Shown one piece after another: positions 15,084 to 24,283 of a DNA stretch of 41,678 nucleotides; positions within the stretch are counted from its first letter, which is position 1; each line of letters starts with the position of its first letter. The position numbers and the translations under genes were made by a program. The stretch lies in NCBI GenBank assembly GCA_937927575.1, contig CALBEE010000004.1, positions 1 to 41,678 of the forward strand, given 5' to 3'. Below the pieces are notes generated by a model. That model was not told the origin of the DNA. It made no database searches and worked only from the letters and a program-made list of their open reading frames with translations. Source of the DNA: an uncultured Saprospiraceae bacterium. GTDB taxonomy: Bacteria; Bacteroidota; Bacteroidia; Chitinophagales; Saprospiraceae.

Positions 15084-17804
15084 TTATCCTCTTATGATAT
15101 TGATATAACCTCGAAGTAGTTTGGATTGTTCTACCTCACCGCCTACTCTATTTTCTATTACTCTGCAAGTATAAAGATATGTACCCGCTGGCACCTCGTT
15201 TCCTCCTTCGTGATTTCCATCCCAATTGAGTGAAGGATCATCTGTTTCAAAAATCAAATTTCCCCATTCATTATATAATTTGAATTCGACACGAGATATA
15301 AATCTATTGATCCTAGGTTCTAAAATATCATTGGCATTATCACCATTGGGTGTAAATACATTAGGCAATTCGTATAAAGGACAATTATCTACACATACGA
15401 TATTACTCAACATAGATTCGTTTCCTAAAGAATCTAATGCAGTAACAGAATAACAACCTAAAATACCGTCATCTGGCATATGCTCATATTCCAACTTACT
15501 ATTATCTAATTCGGCTATAAGTTCAAGTTCATCAGTTTCGTTAGAAGCATAATAAATATTAAAACCGCCTAGATCCATTTGGAATTCACATTGATCCAAA
15601 GGATTAGTCCACCTCAGCAAATTGACAAATTCTTCAAGCTCAGAATTATCAGTTAGTTCATCACAAATATTATCTACTTCTAAAATTTGATCACAAGGTG
15701 GCTCGTTGTCAATAGGAGTAATGCAGATGGTTTGCGATTTATTTTCGAGAGGATCTTCGATATCATTCAATCCATAAGAGCCTAATGCATCTAAGAAATA
15801 GCAATACTCTCTCTCATTGATTACATCGATATCTCTGTAGCCATCTTCTCCACTTAAAGTTCTGAGGAGAATGGTATCGTTTTGATCATCAATTCTAAAA
15901 AGATCATATTGATAATTATCCCATGGTACTATAGTACTCCAATCTAAATCTACTTTTTGGTCGCCAGGAACTCCGGTGATAAAAATGGTAGAGGCTTCTG
16001 CGGAAGTACCATAACCAGTAGGTGCATTTCCGGTACTTAACTTCACCTTGTAATTATATTGATTGTCTAGAGTATTTAGATTGGTTTCAAAATAATTAGT
16101 GTCAATCGGAGAATTAAAGAAAGGTACGGTTTGACTGTTTATCGTTTCAAAATTATTGTTACCTAATAGGTCTCTTTGTAATTCATAAGTATAAGGACCG
16201 ATATTACTTAAAGTGTCTAAATCCTCAGCTATTGGTTTGGTCCATCTAATATGAACCACTCCTGAATTATTGGATGTACTGTCTACTGACGCTTTTGTTA
16301 TTAATGGCAAATCACGACTCACCTGAGCACATATTTCATATGATGGTAATGAGGGTACATTGTTAAATGGAAAACCTGAAATCGAAATTCTAGCAAATTG
16401 TCCCATAACTCTATAACAGTAGGTTCTTCCTTTCTCAACATTAGAGTCCACATAAAAATATTCGTTTCCGTCATTGACATTAGTATTGAAAACGATTTGG
16501 GTATATCCTCTACCTTCTAATCCTTCTTGACATGTATCGATCGGAAAGAAATTACTGCCTTCTCTTTTCCAAACAGAAAATCCTTGGAAGTAATCATTTT
16601 GGGCGTCTTCACAGGCATAGGGTAGATCCCATCTCAATCGAATGTTACTATCATCTGAATCAGCATCAAGATTAGCAGGTTGTGGACCGACTACCTTAAT
16701 CCGCAATATTTTAAGTGTCGCTAATCCTAAGCTATCACTAAAGGAATTATCTATAGCTCTGAATACTACTTGATAATATTGCTCTGATATATGCTCGCAA
16801 GTAGTATTCCATCTAAATCTAGCGGTAAAAGGAATCTGAAGGAAACCATCAGGAACTAACAAAACAGCTGCAGAAGTATCTTGTACAAAAGGACCTCCAG
16901 ATGCGGATAAAGCAACACGTTGATCCATTTCCATATCATCTATCCTCACAGGTATATCAATGGAATCTCCAGCAACGACACAGATTTCGTCTATTACATC
17001 AATGATTGGAGGTGTACTATCGCATTCTCTTACCAATATTTGCATATCACGAATGATACTATTAAGTAATAATCCGTTTCTATACTCATCTATTCGGATC
17101 GCTATATTATATTCTCCAGGTAGTTTTGGCGCTTGCCACACAAATTCGCCAGTTATACTATTCATGGAGATGATATTGTCGGCTCCTGGTGCAATCTCAC
17201 TGGGAAGAAAATAAGGATTGATAGGTATGCCTTCTGATTCTAATGGAGTTACAATACTATAAGCCAAGCTATCTCCATCTACATCGTAGGCATTAGGATT
17301 ATGTGTAAATCTTTGACCCACGCAGGCAACATCTAGCGGCGCCTGTAATAAGATCGCACTGCTATTTGTTCCTTGAAATTGAGGATCTAAAAAGGTAAAT
17401 GTAGTGTAAAGGAAAAATGGTACTTCAACGGAGTTGGGTGGATTTACATTTAGGATATTAGAAACTCTATTGGGATCTTCGAAAAAGATAGTATATGTAC
17501 TTCTTCCTGGATATGTATGGGTTTGTATGTATTTATTGACTTTTACATCATTAGGAAGAGGCACTTCACTTGATCTCTGTACAAATTGACTTGTACCATC
17601 TCCCCAAAAGATTTCAAGACTATCTCTATCTGCCGTACTACTACTTGTTTTAGTATAAGTAGTAACAGTCATTCTAATGGTTAGGTCACTAATCTGTTCA
17701 TAAGTGATTTCACCAGCTCTATTATGAGTGGCCATAGCTGCACTTGACCAGAGGCCACAAATGAGGATTAGTATATATTTTAATTTGATATTCACAGAAT
17801 ACAC
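15084..17804 (-). CDS. Gliding motility-associated T9SS type B surface protein
   Basis: The 906-residue product has a signal peptide ending near AAMA, directly followed by THNRAGEITYEQ. That N-terminal domain, with IFWGDGT and NAYDVDGDSLAYSIVTP, is conserved in a class of large Bacteroidota surface proteins. Fibronectin type III-like domains follow (around residues 380-730; for example VHIRWTKPIAEDLDTLSNIG and VDLDWSTIVPWDNYQYDLF). The C-terminus is a gliding motility-associated type B sorting domain (LPNVFTPNGDNANDILEP, FKLYNEWGNLIFET, PAGTYLYTCRV). It is probably exported by T9SS. The function is unknown; adhesion or matrix roles are only inferred. It stands alone between ribE and the der operon. 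Confidence 0.87.
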   Translation of the reverse strand: MYSVNIKLKYILILICGLWSSAAMATHNRAGEITYEQISDLTIRMTVTTYTKTSSSTADRDSLEIFWGDGTSQFVQRSSEVPLPNDVKVNKYIQTHTYPGRSTYTIFFEDPNRVSNILNVNPPNSVEVPFFLYTTFTFLDPQFQGTNSSAILLQAPLDVACVGQRFTHNPNAYDVDGDSLAYSIVTPLESEGIPINPYFLPSEIAPGADNIISMNSITGEFVWQAPKLPGEYNIAIRIDEYRNGLLLNSIIRDMQILVRECDSTPPIIDVIDEICVVAGDSIDIPVRIDDMEMDQRVALSASGGPFVQDTSAAVLLVPDGFLQIPFTARFRWNTTCEHISEQYYQVVFRAIDNSFSDSLGLATLKILRIKVVGPQPANLDADSDDSNIRLRWDLPYACEDAQNDYFQGFSVWKREGSNFFPIDTCQEGLEGRGYTQIVFNTNVNDGNEYFYVDSNVEKGRTYCYRVMGQFARISISGFPFNNVPSLPSYEICAQVSRDLPLITKASVDSTSNNSGVVHIRWTKPIAEDLDTLSNIGPYTYELQRDLLGNNNFETINSQTVPFFNSPIDTNYFETNLNTLDNQYNYKVKLSTGNAPTGYGTSAEASTIFITGVPGDQKVDLDWSTIVPWDNYQYDLFRIDDQNDTILLRTLSGEDGYRDIDVINEREYCYFLDALGSYGLNDIEDPLENKSQTICITPIDNEPPCDQILEVDNICDELTDNSELEEFVNLLRWTNPLDQCEFQMDLGGFNIYYASNETDELELIAELDNSKLEYEHMPDDGILGCYSVTALDSLGNESMLSNIVCVDNCPLYELPNVFTPNGDNANDILEPRINRFISRVEFKLYNEWGNLIFETDDPSLNWDGNHEGGNEVPAGTYLYTCRVIENRVGGEVEQSKLLRGYINIIRG

Positions 17805-17946
17805 TTCTATTTATAACTTCAAGATACAAGATAAACGAAGAACGTTGGTTGATTGTATAAGGAATTTTGAGGTTTACGTCTACTTAGACACAAAAGACCT
17901 TGAAAAGATATATGCAGTGCGAGATCAATGCTGAGTAATATAAGTA

Positions 17947-18819
17947 CTATTCGGATTGAATTTTCTGGAGGCAGATCTTAAGACTCTCTTTCCATGGTAA
18001 GCATTGGATATCAAATGTTTCACTCACCAAACTGCAATCCAGCACGGACCAAGCAGGTCGAGCGGCAGGCGTTGGATATTCAGAAGTAGGTATTCCTTTT
18101 ATAGATATTTCTATATTAGATTGGTTAAATATTTCATTGGCAAAATCAAACCAAGAGATGGTACCAAGATTAGAATAATGATATACTTTATTAAATATTG
18201 CATCATCATTAGAATGAAACAAAACATTTAAAATAGTCAAAGAAGCTGAAGCTAAATCTTTAGCATAAGTAGGAGAGCCTATTTGATCATTAACTATTTT
18301 TAACTCATCAAACTTATCTGCTAATCGTAGCATTGTCTTTACGAAGTTGTGCCCAAATGAGGAGTAGACCCAAGACGTTCTCAAAACTATTGCTTTTTTA
18401 TCGGATTTTAATATATGATGATCTCCTGCCAGTTTACTTACGGCGTAAATATTGGAAGGATAAGTCTCTTCATTTTCTTTAATTGCAATTCCGGATAAAG
18501 ACTGATAAACATAGTCAGTAGAGTAGTGGATCATGATGCAATCCTCTGACATGGCATCAAGAATATTTTTGACACCATTTGCATTTACTTCGTATGCTTT
18601 AGTTTTTTCAGTTTCTGCTAAATCTACTTTTGTATAAGCTGCACAATTGAAAATTACATCCACTTTATTTTCATCCAAATACGAATCTACTGCCGAGCGA
18701 TTTGATATATCAAGATCGTTGCTAGTAAGAAAGGTGAAATTGAATTTTGAATGGATGGCTAGGTCTTTGAATTCCATTCCTAGTTGACCATTTGCGCCAG
18801 TTACAATTATATTTTTCAT
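17947..18819 (-). CDS. rfbD: dTDP-4-dehydrorhamnose reductase
   Basis: This is the final step of dTDP-L-rhamnose synthesis: NAD(P)H-dependent reduction of dTDP-4-dehydro-L-rhamnose. The 290-residue protein is an extended short-chain dehydrogenase. The nucleotide-binding motif is GANGQLG (8-14), the catalytic region YSTDYVY (99-105), and the YxxxK pair Y125 and K129 in IYAVSKLAGDH. It lies 6 nt after rfbC, clearly in the same transcript. The product feeds cell-surface polysaccharide, which fits a genome region full of envelope genes. The first two pathway genes (rfbA and rfbB) are not in the window. Confidence 0.95.
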   Translation of the reverse strand: MKNIIVTGANGQLGMEFKDLAIHSKFNFTFLTSNDLDISNRSAVDSYLDENKVDVIFNCAAYTKVDLAETEKTKAYEVNANGVKNILDAMSEDCIMIHYSTDYVYQSLSGIAIKENEETYPSNIYAVSKLAGDHHILKSDKKAIVLRTSWVYSSFGHNFVKTMLRLADKFDELKIVNDQIGSPTYAKDLASASLTILNVLFHSNDDAIFNKVYHYSNLGTISWFDFANEIFNQSNIEISIKGIPTSEYPTPAARPAWSVLDCSLVSETFDIQCLPWKESLKICLQKIQSE

Positions 18820-18825
18820 TTTTAT

Positions 18826-19377
18826 CTATAGATCAATGGGCCTATGATCACCCAACTTTGGCTGTATTACATCTTTATCAGATATTTTGAAAGTAGCAGG
18901 ATCTAAAATCCAATCAATACCTAATTGTGGATCATTATAAAGTAATCCACCTTCAGCATCCTTGTGATATCCATTATCACATTTATATGCAAAAATTGCC
19001 GTATCACTTAGAACGATATATCCATGCGCCATTCCACGAGGTACTAGCAACTGTTTTTTATTGTCTGCACTTAATCTTACAGTAAAGTGCTGGCCAAAAG
19101 TTTTACTTTCTGGTCTAATATCCACAATCACATCTAGAACTTCTCCTTGAATTACACGTACTAGTTTGGCCTGAGCATGTATTCCACATTGATAATGTAA
19201 GCCTCTTAATACTCCCTTAGTAGAGAAGGCTTCGTTGTCTTGGACAAAATTATTTTCGATGCCCAATTCTGCCAAAGCAGACTTACTGTAGGACTCCATA
19301 AAATAGCCACGTTCGTCACCAAAGACTTTCGGCTCAATGATATAAACTCCTTCTATTGAATTAGTGGTAATCTTCAT
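18826..19377 (-). CDS. rfbC: dTDP-4-dehydrorhamnose 3,5-epimerase
   Basis: The enzyme epimerises dTDP-4-dehydro-6-deoxyglucose at C3 and C5 before the RfbD reduction. The 183-residue protein has the cupin-type RmlC fold marks: FGDERGYFMESY near the start, NEAFSTKGVLRGLHYQ with catalytic His61, KLVRVIQGEVLDVIVDIRP, and VPRGMAHGYIVLSD. Length is as usual for the family. It lies 2 nt after der and 6 nt before rfbD, so the three genes form one operon. Joining der to rhamnose genes is probably only a transcriptional arrangement, not a functional one. Confidence 0.96.
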   Translation of the reverse strand: MKITTNSIEGVYIIEPKVFGDERGYFMESYSKSALAELGIENNFVQDNEAFSTKGVLRGLHYQCGIHAQAKLVRVIQGEVLDVIVDIRPESKTFGQHFTVRLSADNKKQLLVPRGMAHGYIVLSDTAIFAYKCDNGYHKDAEGGLLYNDPQLGIDWILDPATFKISDKDVIQPKLGDHRPIDL

Positions 19378-19379
19378 TG

Positions 19380-20690
19380 CTACTTTTCTCTGAAGTAAAT
19401 GCTAATAGGTACACCTGAAAAATCAAATCGCTCTCTAAGTTGATTTTCTAAGAAGTTTTTGTAGGACGCAGGTATTAATTTGGGATGGTTACAGAAGAAG
19501 GCAAATGCCGGATAAAATAATGGCAATTGAGTGATATACTTAATAGAAATAATTCTTCCCTTTACCGCTGGAGGAGGTTTGCGTTCTATAATTGTACCCA
19601 TGATCTCATTGAGCTTAGAAGTCGTAATTTTTTGTTGACGATTTTGCCAAACTTCCAAAGCTTTATCTACGGCTTGAAAAATTCTTTGCTTTTCTGGTAC
19701 AGAGGTAAACAGAATTGGAATATCATTAAATGGAGCAATTTTTCTTTTAAGTTCTAATTCAAAATCACGCGCAGAATTAGTTTCTTTATCTTTCTTTAAA
19801 TCCCATTTATTGACTAGAATCACTACTCCTTTTTTACGTCGTTGGATCAATCCTAAGATGGAAAGATCTTGCGCTTCGATGCCATCCACTGCATTGATCA
19901 TTAAGATACATACATCTGTATCGTCCATAGCTTTTACAGCACGGATGACAGAATAGTATTCTAGATCTTCATGTACTTTAGCTTTCTTACGTAATCCTGC
20001 AGTATCTATGAGATAGAAGTCCTTACCGAATTTTGTATATCGTGTATGAATAGCATCTCTCGTAGTTCCGGGAATATCAGTGACGATATTTCTCTCTTCA
20101 CCAAGTAATGCGTTAGTAAGAGATGATTTACCTACATTCGGTTGACCTACAATAGCAATTCTAGGAATATCACTTACCATATTTTCTTCTGGATTATCAG
20201 GAAGTATTTCTGCTACTGCATCCAATAATTCTCCTGATCCTCCACCAGTAATTGCAGATATGAAAAATGTATTTTCAAAACCTAAACTCCAAAATTCATT
20301 GGCTTGTAGGTGGCGCTGCGAATTATCTACTTTATTGACTCCAAGAAAAACTGGTTTTTTAGTTTTTCTAAGCATTCTTGCTACTTCTTCATCCAAATCG
20401 GTGACTCCTGTAGTTACATCTACCATAAAGACAATGGCCTCAGCTTCATCTATGGCTAAGGTTACCTGTGAGCGTATAGCTGCCTCAAATACATCATCCG
20501 AATTTTTTACAAACCCTCCGGTATCTACTATGGTGAAATTTTTTCCGTTCCAATCGCTGAAACCGTAAATGCGATCTCTGGTGACACCGCTCAAATCATC
20601 GATGATGGCCTTTCTTTCGCCTATCATACGATTAAAAAATGTGGACTTACCTACATTAGGCCTTCCGACTATAGCTACTACGTTGCTCAT
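19380..20690 (-). CDS. der: Ribosome assembly GTPase Der (EngA)
   Basis: Der is a double GTPase needed for assembly of the 50S ribosomal subunit. Both G domains are intact. The first has GRPNVGKST (9-17), DTGG and NKVD. The second has GQPNVGKSS, DTAGLR and NKWD. A C-terminal KH-like domain follows (KGRIISIKYITQLPLFYPAF, then NFLENQLRERFDF). At 436 residues it has the usual length. It is the first gene of the der-rfbC-rfbD operon and is divergent from the NTF2-like gene. A TATCTTTG element about 65 nt upstream is the likely promoter. Confidence 0.97.
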   Translation of the reverse strand: MSNVVAIVGRPNVGKSTFFNRMIGERKAIIDDLSGVTRDRIYGFSDWNGKNFTIVDTGGFVKNSDDVFEAAIRSQVTLAIDEAEAIVFMVDVTTGVTDLDEEVARMLRKTKKPVFLGVNKVDNSQRHLQANEFWSLGFENTFFISAITGGGSGELLDAVAEILPDNPEENMVSDIPRIAIVGQPNVGKSSLTNALLGEERNIVTDIPGTTRDAIHTRYTKFGKDFYLIDTAGLRKKAKVHEDLEYYSVIRAVKAMDDTDVCILMINAVDGIEAQDLSILGLIQRRKKGVVILVNKWDLKKDKETNSARDFELELKRKIAPFNDIPILFTSVPEKQRIFQAVDKALEVWQNRQQKITTSKLNEIMGTIIERKPPPAVKGRIISIKYITQLPLFYPAFAFFCNHPKLIPASYKNFLENQLRERFDFSGVPISIYFREK

Positions 20691-20754
20691 TAAGTTAAAT
20701 TTTTATGGTCTGATCCTAGCGATATACGCTTATCAGCTTTAAATTTTTATCCGG

Positions 20755-20762
20755 CAAAGATA
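20755..20762 (-). promoter_or_regulatory. Probable -7 promoter element of der-rfbC-rfbD
   Basis: On the minus strand the octamer is TATCTTTG, matching TAnnTTTG, with a short AT-rich leader to the der start codon. The -33 region is not well conserved. Confidence 0.45.
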
Positions 20763-20866
20763 ACTTATTAATGAATATTAGTTAATAATGCGCTATTCTT
20801 CGTTGCATACGCCAAAACAAGACCAAAGTGCATCTAAATTGGATTAGTTACCATCAATGCGACAAC

Positions 20867-22126
20867 ATGAAAAACTATCTATTAGCAGTAATTGCTTTTA
20901 TTCCTCTTTTACTAAATGCTCAAAACCCCAAAACGGAATTCTATAGACACTTAAGATATAATTATGTGTCTCCCGTCATTGACTTGGCTTTGATACATCC
21001 TATAGATCAAGAAGTTGCCCAAACTGAGTCTCATTACAAAGTGATTAAAGATCAAAAGGGTAGAATTGTCGAATTACTTAATAATCATTTTCAAACCGAG
21101 AAGAAACATCCTTTGGCATCTGTTGGTGTTTACAAAATGCTCATTATTTATGATGGAAATACTGAATCAAGAATTTACTATGATATCAAGGGAAGGAGAA
21201 TACAAAATGATAGAGGAGTATACAAAGAAATATATACCAGCAATGATAAGGGTGATCTAATAACTCTAGATTTTTTTGACATTGATAACAGTCGAATAGA
21301 ATCCAATTGGAATATTACCAAGTACGAATGGAAATATCAAGATAGCATGATCATAGAGAGGAGATATAATCTTGATGGTCAGATGGTCAATCTTTCGCCT
21401 TATTTCGACTTTGGTATTACGGGAATTGTTTTAGATGATTCGGGTGTACCATCAATACATTACAATTTAGATGATGACCTTAAAGTGGTTGAGAATCAAT
21501 TGGGTATTGCTTCCTATAGAGATATTTATGATGAGTTGGGTAATCATGTTGAATACAGCTATCATGACCTCAACGGCAATCTTACAAACAGTCCTTGGAA
21601 ATTTGCGAGAGCAACTAAAAGATATGATCAGTTGGGTAACCAGATTGGAATGGCGAGATATGATACTACGAATGTTTTATTGTTTGAAAGAGATATACCT
21701 AATAATATTAATGTAGAATTAGCTAGCCCTTTACCGATTAGCGACTCTATGGAAATAAAAAGAATTTCAGAAGGATATCTCATCGCACTTCAAAAGATGG
21801 ACCCAATTTTAATGGAAGAAGTAATGAGTGATAGCCTCAATAAAGTTACTATAGGGTACGATCGAAATTTGAGAAAAGAATATCCAAGAGCTACCACTTA
21901 CCATCAGATGATTGCGTTTGCCAAAGATTGGAATAAGGCAAATAATAAATTTCCTTTTAAACCAAGTAATGAAGTTGAAATTTTGGACATCTATAATAGG
22001 ATGGCCTCGGTCAAATTAGTCTCAGACAATTGGGTGGAATATTTACATTTGATTAAGTTAGATGGGAAATGGGAAATAATCAATCTTATTTGGCAGCATA
22101 AAGACATAAGAAGATATCCGAAGTGA
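20867..22126 (+). CDS. Exported protein with YD/WG-like repeats and C-terminal NTF2-like (putative lumazine-binding) domain
   Basis: The ATG at 20867 gives a clean signal peptide (MKNYLLAVIAFIPLLLNAQ); a GTG at 20828 in the same frame would add 13 residues ahead of it and is unlikely. Residues about 60-270 contain loose repeats of the form YD..GN (YDIKGRRIQ, YDELGNHVEYSYHDLNGN, YDQLGNQIGMARYD), like MORN or WG-type beta repeats. The last 115 residues fit the NTF2-like family called putative lumazine-binding: ISEGYLIALQKMDPILMEEV, then VEILDIYNRMASVKLVSDNW and the end LDGKWEIINLIWQ. The combination suggests an exported or periplasmic protein; no enzymatic role is shown. Confidence 0.75.
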   Translation: MKNYLLAVIAFIPLLLNAQNPKTEFYRHLRYNYVSPVIDLALIHPIDQEVAQTESHYKVIKDQKGRIVELLNNHFQTEKKHPLASVGVYKMLIIYDGNTESRIYYDIKGRRIQNDRGVYKEIYTSNDKGDLITLDFFDIDNSRIESNWNITKYEWKYQDSMIIERRYNLDGQMVNLSPYFDFGITGIVLDDSGVPSIHYNLDDDLKVVENQLGIASYRDIYDELGNHVEYSYHDLNGNLTNSPWKFARATKRYDQLGNQIGMARYDTTNVLLFERDIPNNINVELASPLPISDSMEIKRISEGYLIALQKMDPILMEEVMSDSLNKVTIGYDRNLRKEYPRATTYHQMIAFAKDWNKANNKFPFKPSNEVEILDIYNRMASVKLVSDNWVEYLHLIKLDGKWEIINLIWQHKDIRRYPK

Positions 22127-22172
22127 AGTCGTTTGGATCACATAGTTTTAGATATTTACACTTCAGTTCTTA

Positions 22173-22194
22173 CAGTTCGGTGGACCGTGGACTG
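22173..22194. repeat. Small palindromic element between convergent genes
   Basis: CAGT-t-CGGT-gg-ACCG-tgg-ACTG forms an interrupted stem, preceded by a second CAGTTC at 22164. It lies between the NTF2-like gene and era, which converge. It has no T-run on either side, so it is not a classical terminator. The base pattern resembles degenerate intergenic repeats seen in other Bacteroidota. Confidence 0.35.
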
Positions 22195-22196
22195 AC

Positions 22197-23108
22197 TTAA
22201 TACCCAAAGTGCTTTAATACTCGATCATCATTCCTCCAGCCATCTTTTATTTTCACTTTAAGTTCGAGGTATACATGACGATCAAGAAATTTTTCAATGT
22301 CTTCTCGTGAAGCGATGCCTAATTTTTTTATTTGGGATCCACCGCGACCGATGAGGATAGGTTTTTGTGATTTGCGATCTACATATATAGATGCGTAAAT
22401 ATTGGAAAACGGTTTTCCATTTTTTTCTTCATCGATAAACTGATCAACAATTACTTCGCAGCTGTATGGAACTTCTTGTTTATAGATCTGCAGAATTTTT
22501 TCTCTAATGATCTCACTTACGAAAAATCTTTCGCTGCGATCACTCATTTGGTCTTTAGGATAATAGGGCGGATTTATAGGTAAGCGCTCCACAATGTTTT
22601 CGAGCAATTCATCGGTTCCTTCATGATTAAGTGCCGAGATAGTATGTACTTCGTCAAATTCGCAAATACCTTTCCATTCTTCTATTAATGCTTCAATTTC
22701 TTCTGGTTCCGCAAGATCTGTTTTATTAATTACCAAATATTTCGGAATGCTTGTCTTTTTAAGAGAGGCGATCACTTTTTCATCACCATCATATTCTTCA
22801 TATTTGTCTATTACAAGTAATAAGAGATCCGCATCAGAAAAACTAGAAAATGCGAACTTGTTCATACTTTCATGCATGCCATAATGCGGCTCTTCGATGA
22901 TGCCAGGCGTATCAGAAAATACGACTTGATAATCATCCTCACTGATGATGCCTAGGATACGGTGACGAGTAGTTTGGGGTTTACTTGTAATGATCGAAAG
23001 CTTGTCGCCAATCATTGCATTCATGAGGGTAGACTTACCTACATTAGGATTTCCAATTATATTGACAAAGCCTGATTTGTGTTTAGTATCCAAGTTGTTT
23101 TGTTTCAT
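22197..23108 (-). CDS. era: GTPase Era
   Basis: Era is a ribosome assembly GTPase that binds 16S rRNA near its 3' end and links translation to cell growth. The protein has G1 GNPNVGKST (19-27), the switch region KPQTTRHRILGI, G3 DTPG, G4 NKTD, and the C-terminal KH domain with LIGRGGSQIKKLG and FLDRHVYLELKVKIK. At 303 residues it is full length. Its start overlaps the end of the upstream gene by 26 nt in another frame, so translation of the two may be coupled. Together with der, two ribosome assembly GTPases lie within 6 kb. Confidence 0.97.
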   Translation of the reverse strand: MKQNNLDTKHKSGFVNIIGNPNVGKSTLMNAMIGDKLSIITSKPQTTRHRILGIISEDDYQVVFSDTPGIIEEPHYGMHESMNKFAFSSFSDADLLLLVIDKYEEYDGDEKVIASLKKTSIPKYLVINKTDLAEPEEIEALIEEWKGICEFDEVHTISALNHEGTDELLENIVERLPINPPYYPKDQMSDRSERFFVSEIIREKILQIYKQEVPYSCEVIVDQFIDEEKNGKPFSNIYASIYVDRKSQKPILIGRGGSQIKKLGIASREDIEKFLDRHVYLELKVKIKDGWRNDDRVLKHFGY

Positions 23109-23667
23109 TAGCGATTCGTAATTCTATCTCCTTGTAGAGTAGAGGTGCTTTTTTACCATGCCAAGGTACATCAATAAGATTCATACCTAGGTTAATGTAG
23201 TTCTGTAATCTTACTTGCTCCATATCTTGAAGTACATGTTCTTGAGTATTTACAAAGGCAATCCAACCTCCTTCATCCGAAACATCTTCATACCATTCCT
23301 CATAATAGCTGTCATCAGAAGGATGAAAATTGAGTACATTATCACAGAGTATGACATATTTATAAATATCCTCCTTGATCATATAATCAATAAGCTCTCG
23401 CTTGAGAAACATGACATCATTATGAAGACAATCGTTCCATTCTCCAATGAGCTCTATCATGGCATAGCCTTCGTGATAGTCTACAAAAGTGACTTTTGCA
23501 TATAAGGTCTGCGATCCAAAGTCATCCCATTGTGGATGTATGAAGTAATTATATACTTTTTGAGTAAACTGAAATTCGTTGTACACACGACCATAAAAAG
23601 GTGACCTTTCATCACTTTCCGAGGTGTAATGGTCTCTCCATTTATAATATGGTTCTATATCGTGCAT
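23083..23667 (-). CDS. Conserved hypothetical protein overlapping era
   Basis: The 194-residue product is acidic and rich in Tyr, Trp and Asp, without signal peptide or membrane segment, so it is probably cytoplasmic. Recognisable stretches are VDYHEGYAMIELIGEWNDCL, YKYVILCDNVLNFHPSDDSY and YYEEWYEDVSDEGGW. From memory, this sequence type is a conserved Bacteroidota protein without assigned function; no domain could be named with confidence. The gene overlaps era by 26 nt and sits ahead of it in the same transcript, which hints at ribosome- or growth-related work, but that is inference. A promoter with -33 TTTG and -7 TTCGTTTG lies upstream. Confidence 0.8.
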   Translation of the reverse strand: MHDIEPYYKWRDHYTSESDERSPFYGRVYNEFQFTQKVYNYFIHPQWDDFGSQTLYAKVTFVDYHEGYAMIELIGEWNDCLHNDVMFLKRELIDYMIKEDIYKYVILCDNVLNFHPSDDSYYEEWYEDVSDEGGWIAFVNTQEHVLQDMEQVRLQNYINLGMNLIDVPWHGKKAPLLYKEIELRIANETKQLGY

Positions 23668-23707
23668 TTATGTATTTAATAGTTATTGCCGAAAAAGTTG
23701 TTACTTA

Positions 23708-23740
23708 CAAACGAATATTCAGCTAGACTGTTTTAACAAA
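23708..23740 (-). promoter_or_regulatory. Possible promoter of the unknown gene/era pair
   Basis: On the minus strand a TTTG (23737-23740) is followed after 21 nt by TTCGTTTG (23708-23715), close to the Bacteroidota -33/-7 pattern. The start codon is about 40 nt further on. Confidence 0.4.
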
Positions 23741-23756
23741 AGCGAATTTTACTTCT

Positions 23757-24251
23757 ATGCCAAAGGTAATTATTAATGGACCAGAATCTTCTGGTAAAAC
23801 AACATTATGTGAGTATCTAGTCAAAAAAATGGACGCTGGATATATACAAGAGTATCCGCGTATCTATTTGGAAATGACGGATGGAGTCTATGATCAGGAA
23901 GATTTGCTGATTATGAGCCAAGATATAAATGACCTTATAAACGAATTAGATAATAATCGCCTTTGGATTATTGACACCAATAATATCAATATCAAGATAT
24001 GGTATCAATATAAATTTGGTAAAATGCCAGCAGAGCTCAATTCGATGGATAATAATACAGACGCCCTACATATATTATGCAAACCTGATATTCCTTGGGA
24101 AGACGATCCACTCAGGGAGAATCCAGAAGATCGAGATGATATCTTTAAATTGTATACGAAGTATATGACTGAGGCTACAATCAAATACTATATTATTGAA
24201 GGAGAAGAAAGGATGGAAGATGCATTGCATTTGGTAAACAAAATTCTTTGA
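23757..24251 (+). CDS. NadR-like P-loop kinase (AAA_28 type)
   Basis: This 164-residue protein has a Walker A motif GPESSGKTTL (8-17), a second acidic site with WIIDTNNINI, and the late segment IPWEDDPLRENPEDRDDIF, which gives the usual Arg lid. These match the kinase domain of NadR (ribosylnicotinamide kinase, AAA_28). The nucleotidyltransferase half of NadR is missing, so this is a stand-alone kinase. The substrate is not evident: nicotinamide riboside is the first guess. Because a TPP riboswitch-controlled receptor lies 0.4 kb downstream on the same strand, a thiamine-type or other vitamin substrate is also possible. It is followed after 32 nt by the DUF1059 gene. Confidence 0.8.
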   Translation: MPKVIINGPESSGKTTLCEYLVKKMDAGYIQEYPRIYLEMTDGVYDQEDLLIMSQDINDLINELDNNRLWIIDTNNINIKIWYQYKFGKMPAELNSMDNNTDALHILCKPDIPWEDDPLRENPEDRDDIFKLYTKYMTEATIKYYIIEGEERMEDALHLVNKIL

Positions 24252-24283
24252 TGAGCTCCTATTTCTAATAAAAACTAATAACG

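Noticed and set aside
20828-20866. Upstream GTG start for the NTF2-like protein
   Set aside because: It would put 13 polar residues before a clear signal peptide that begins at 20867.
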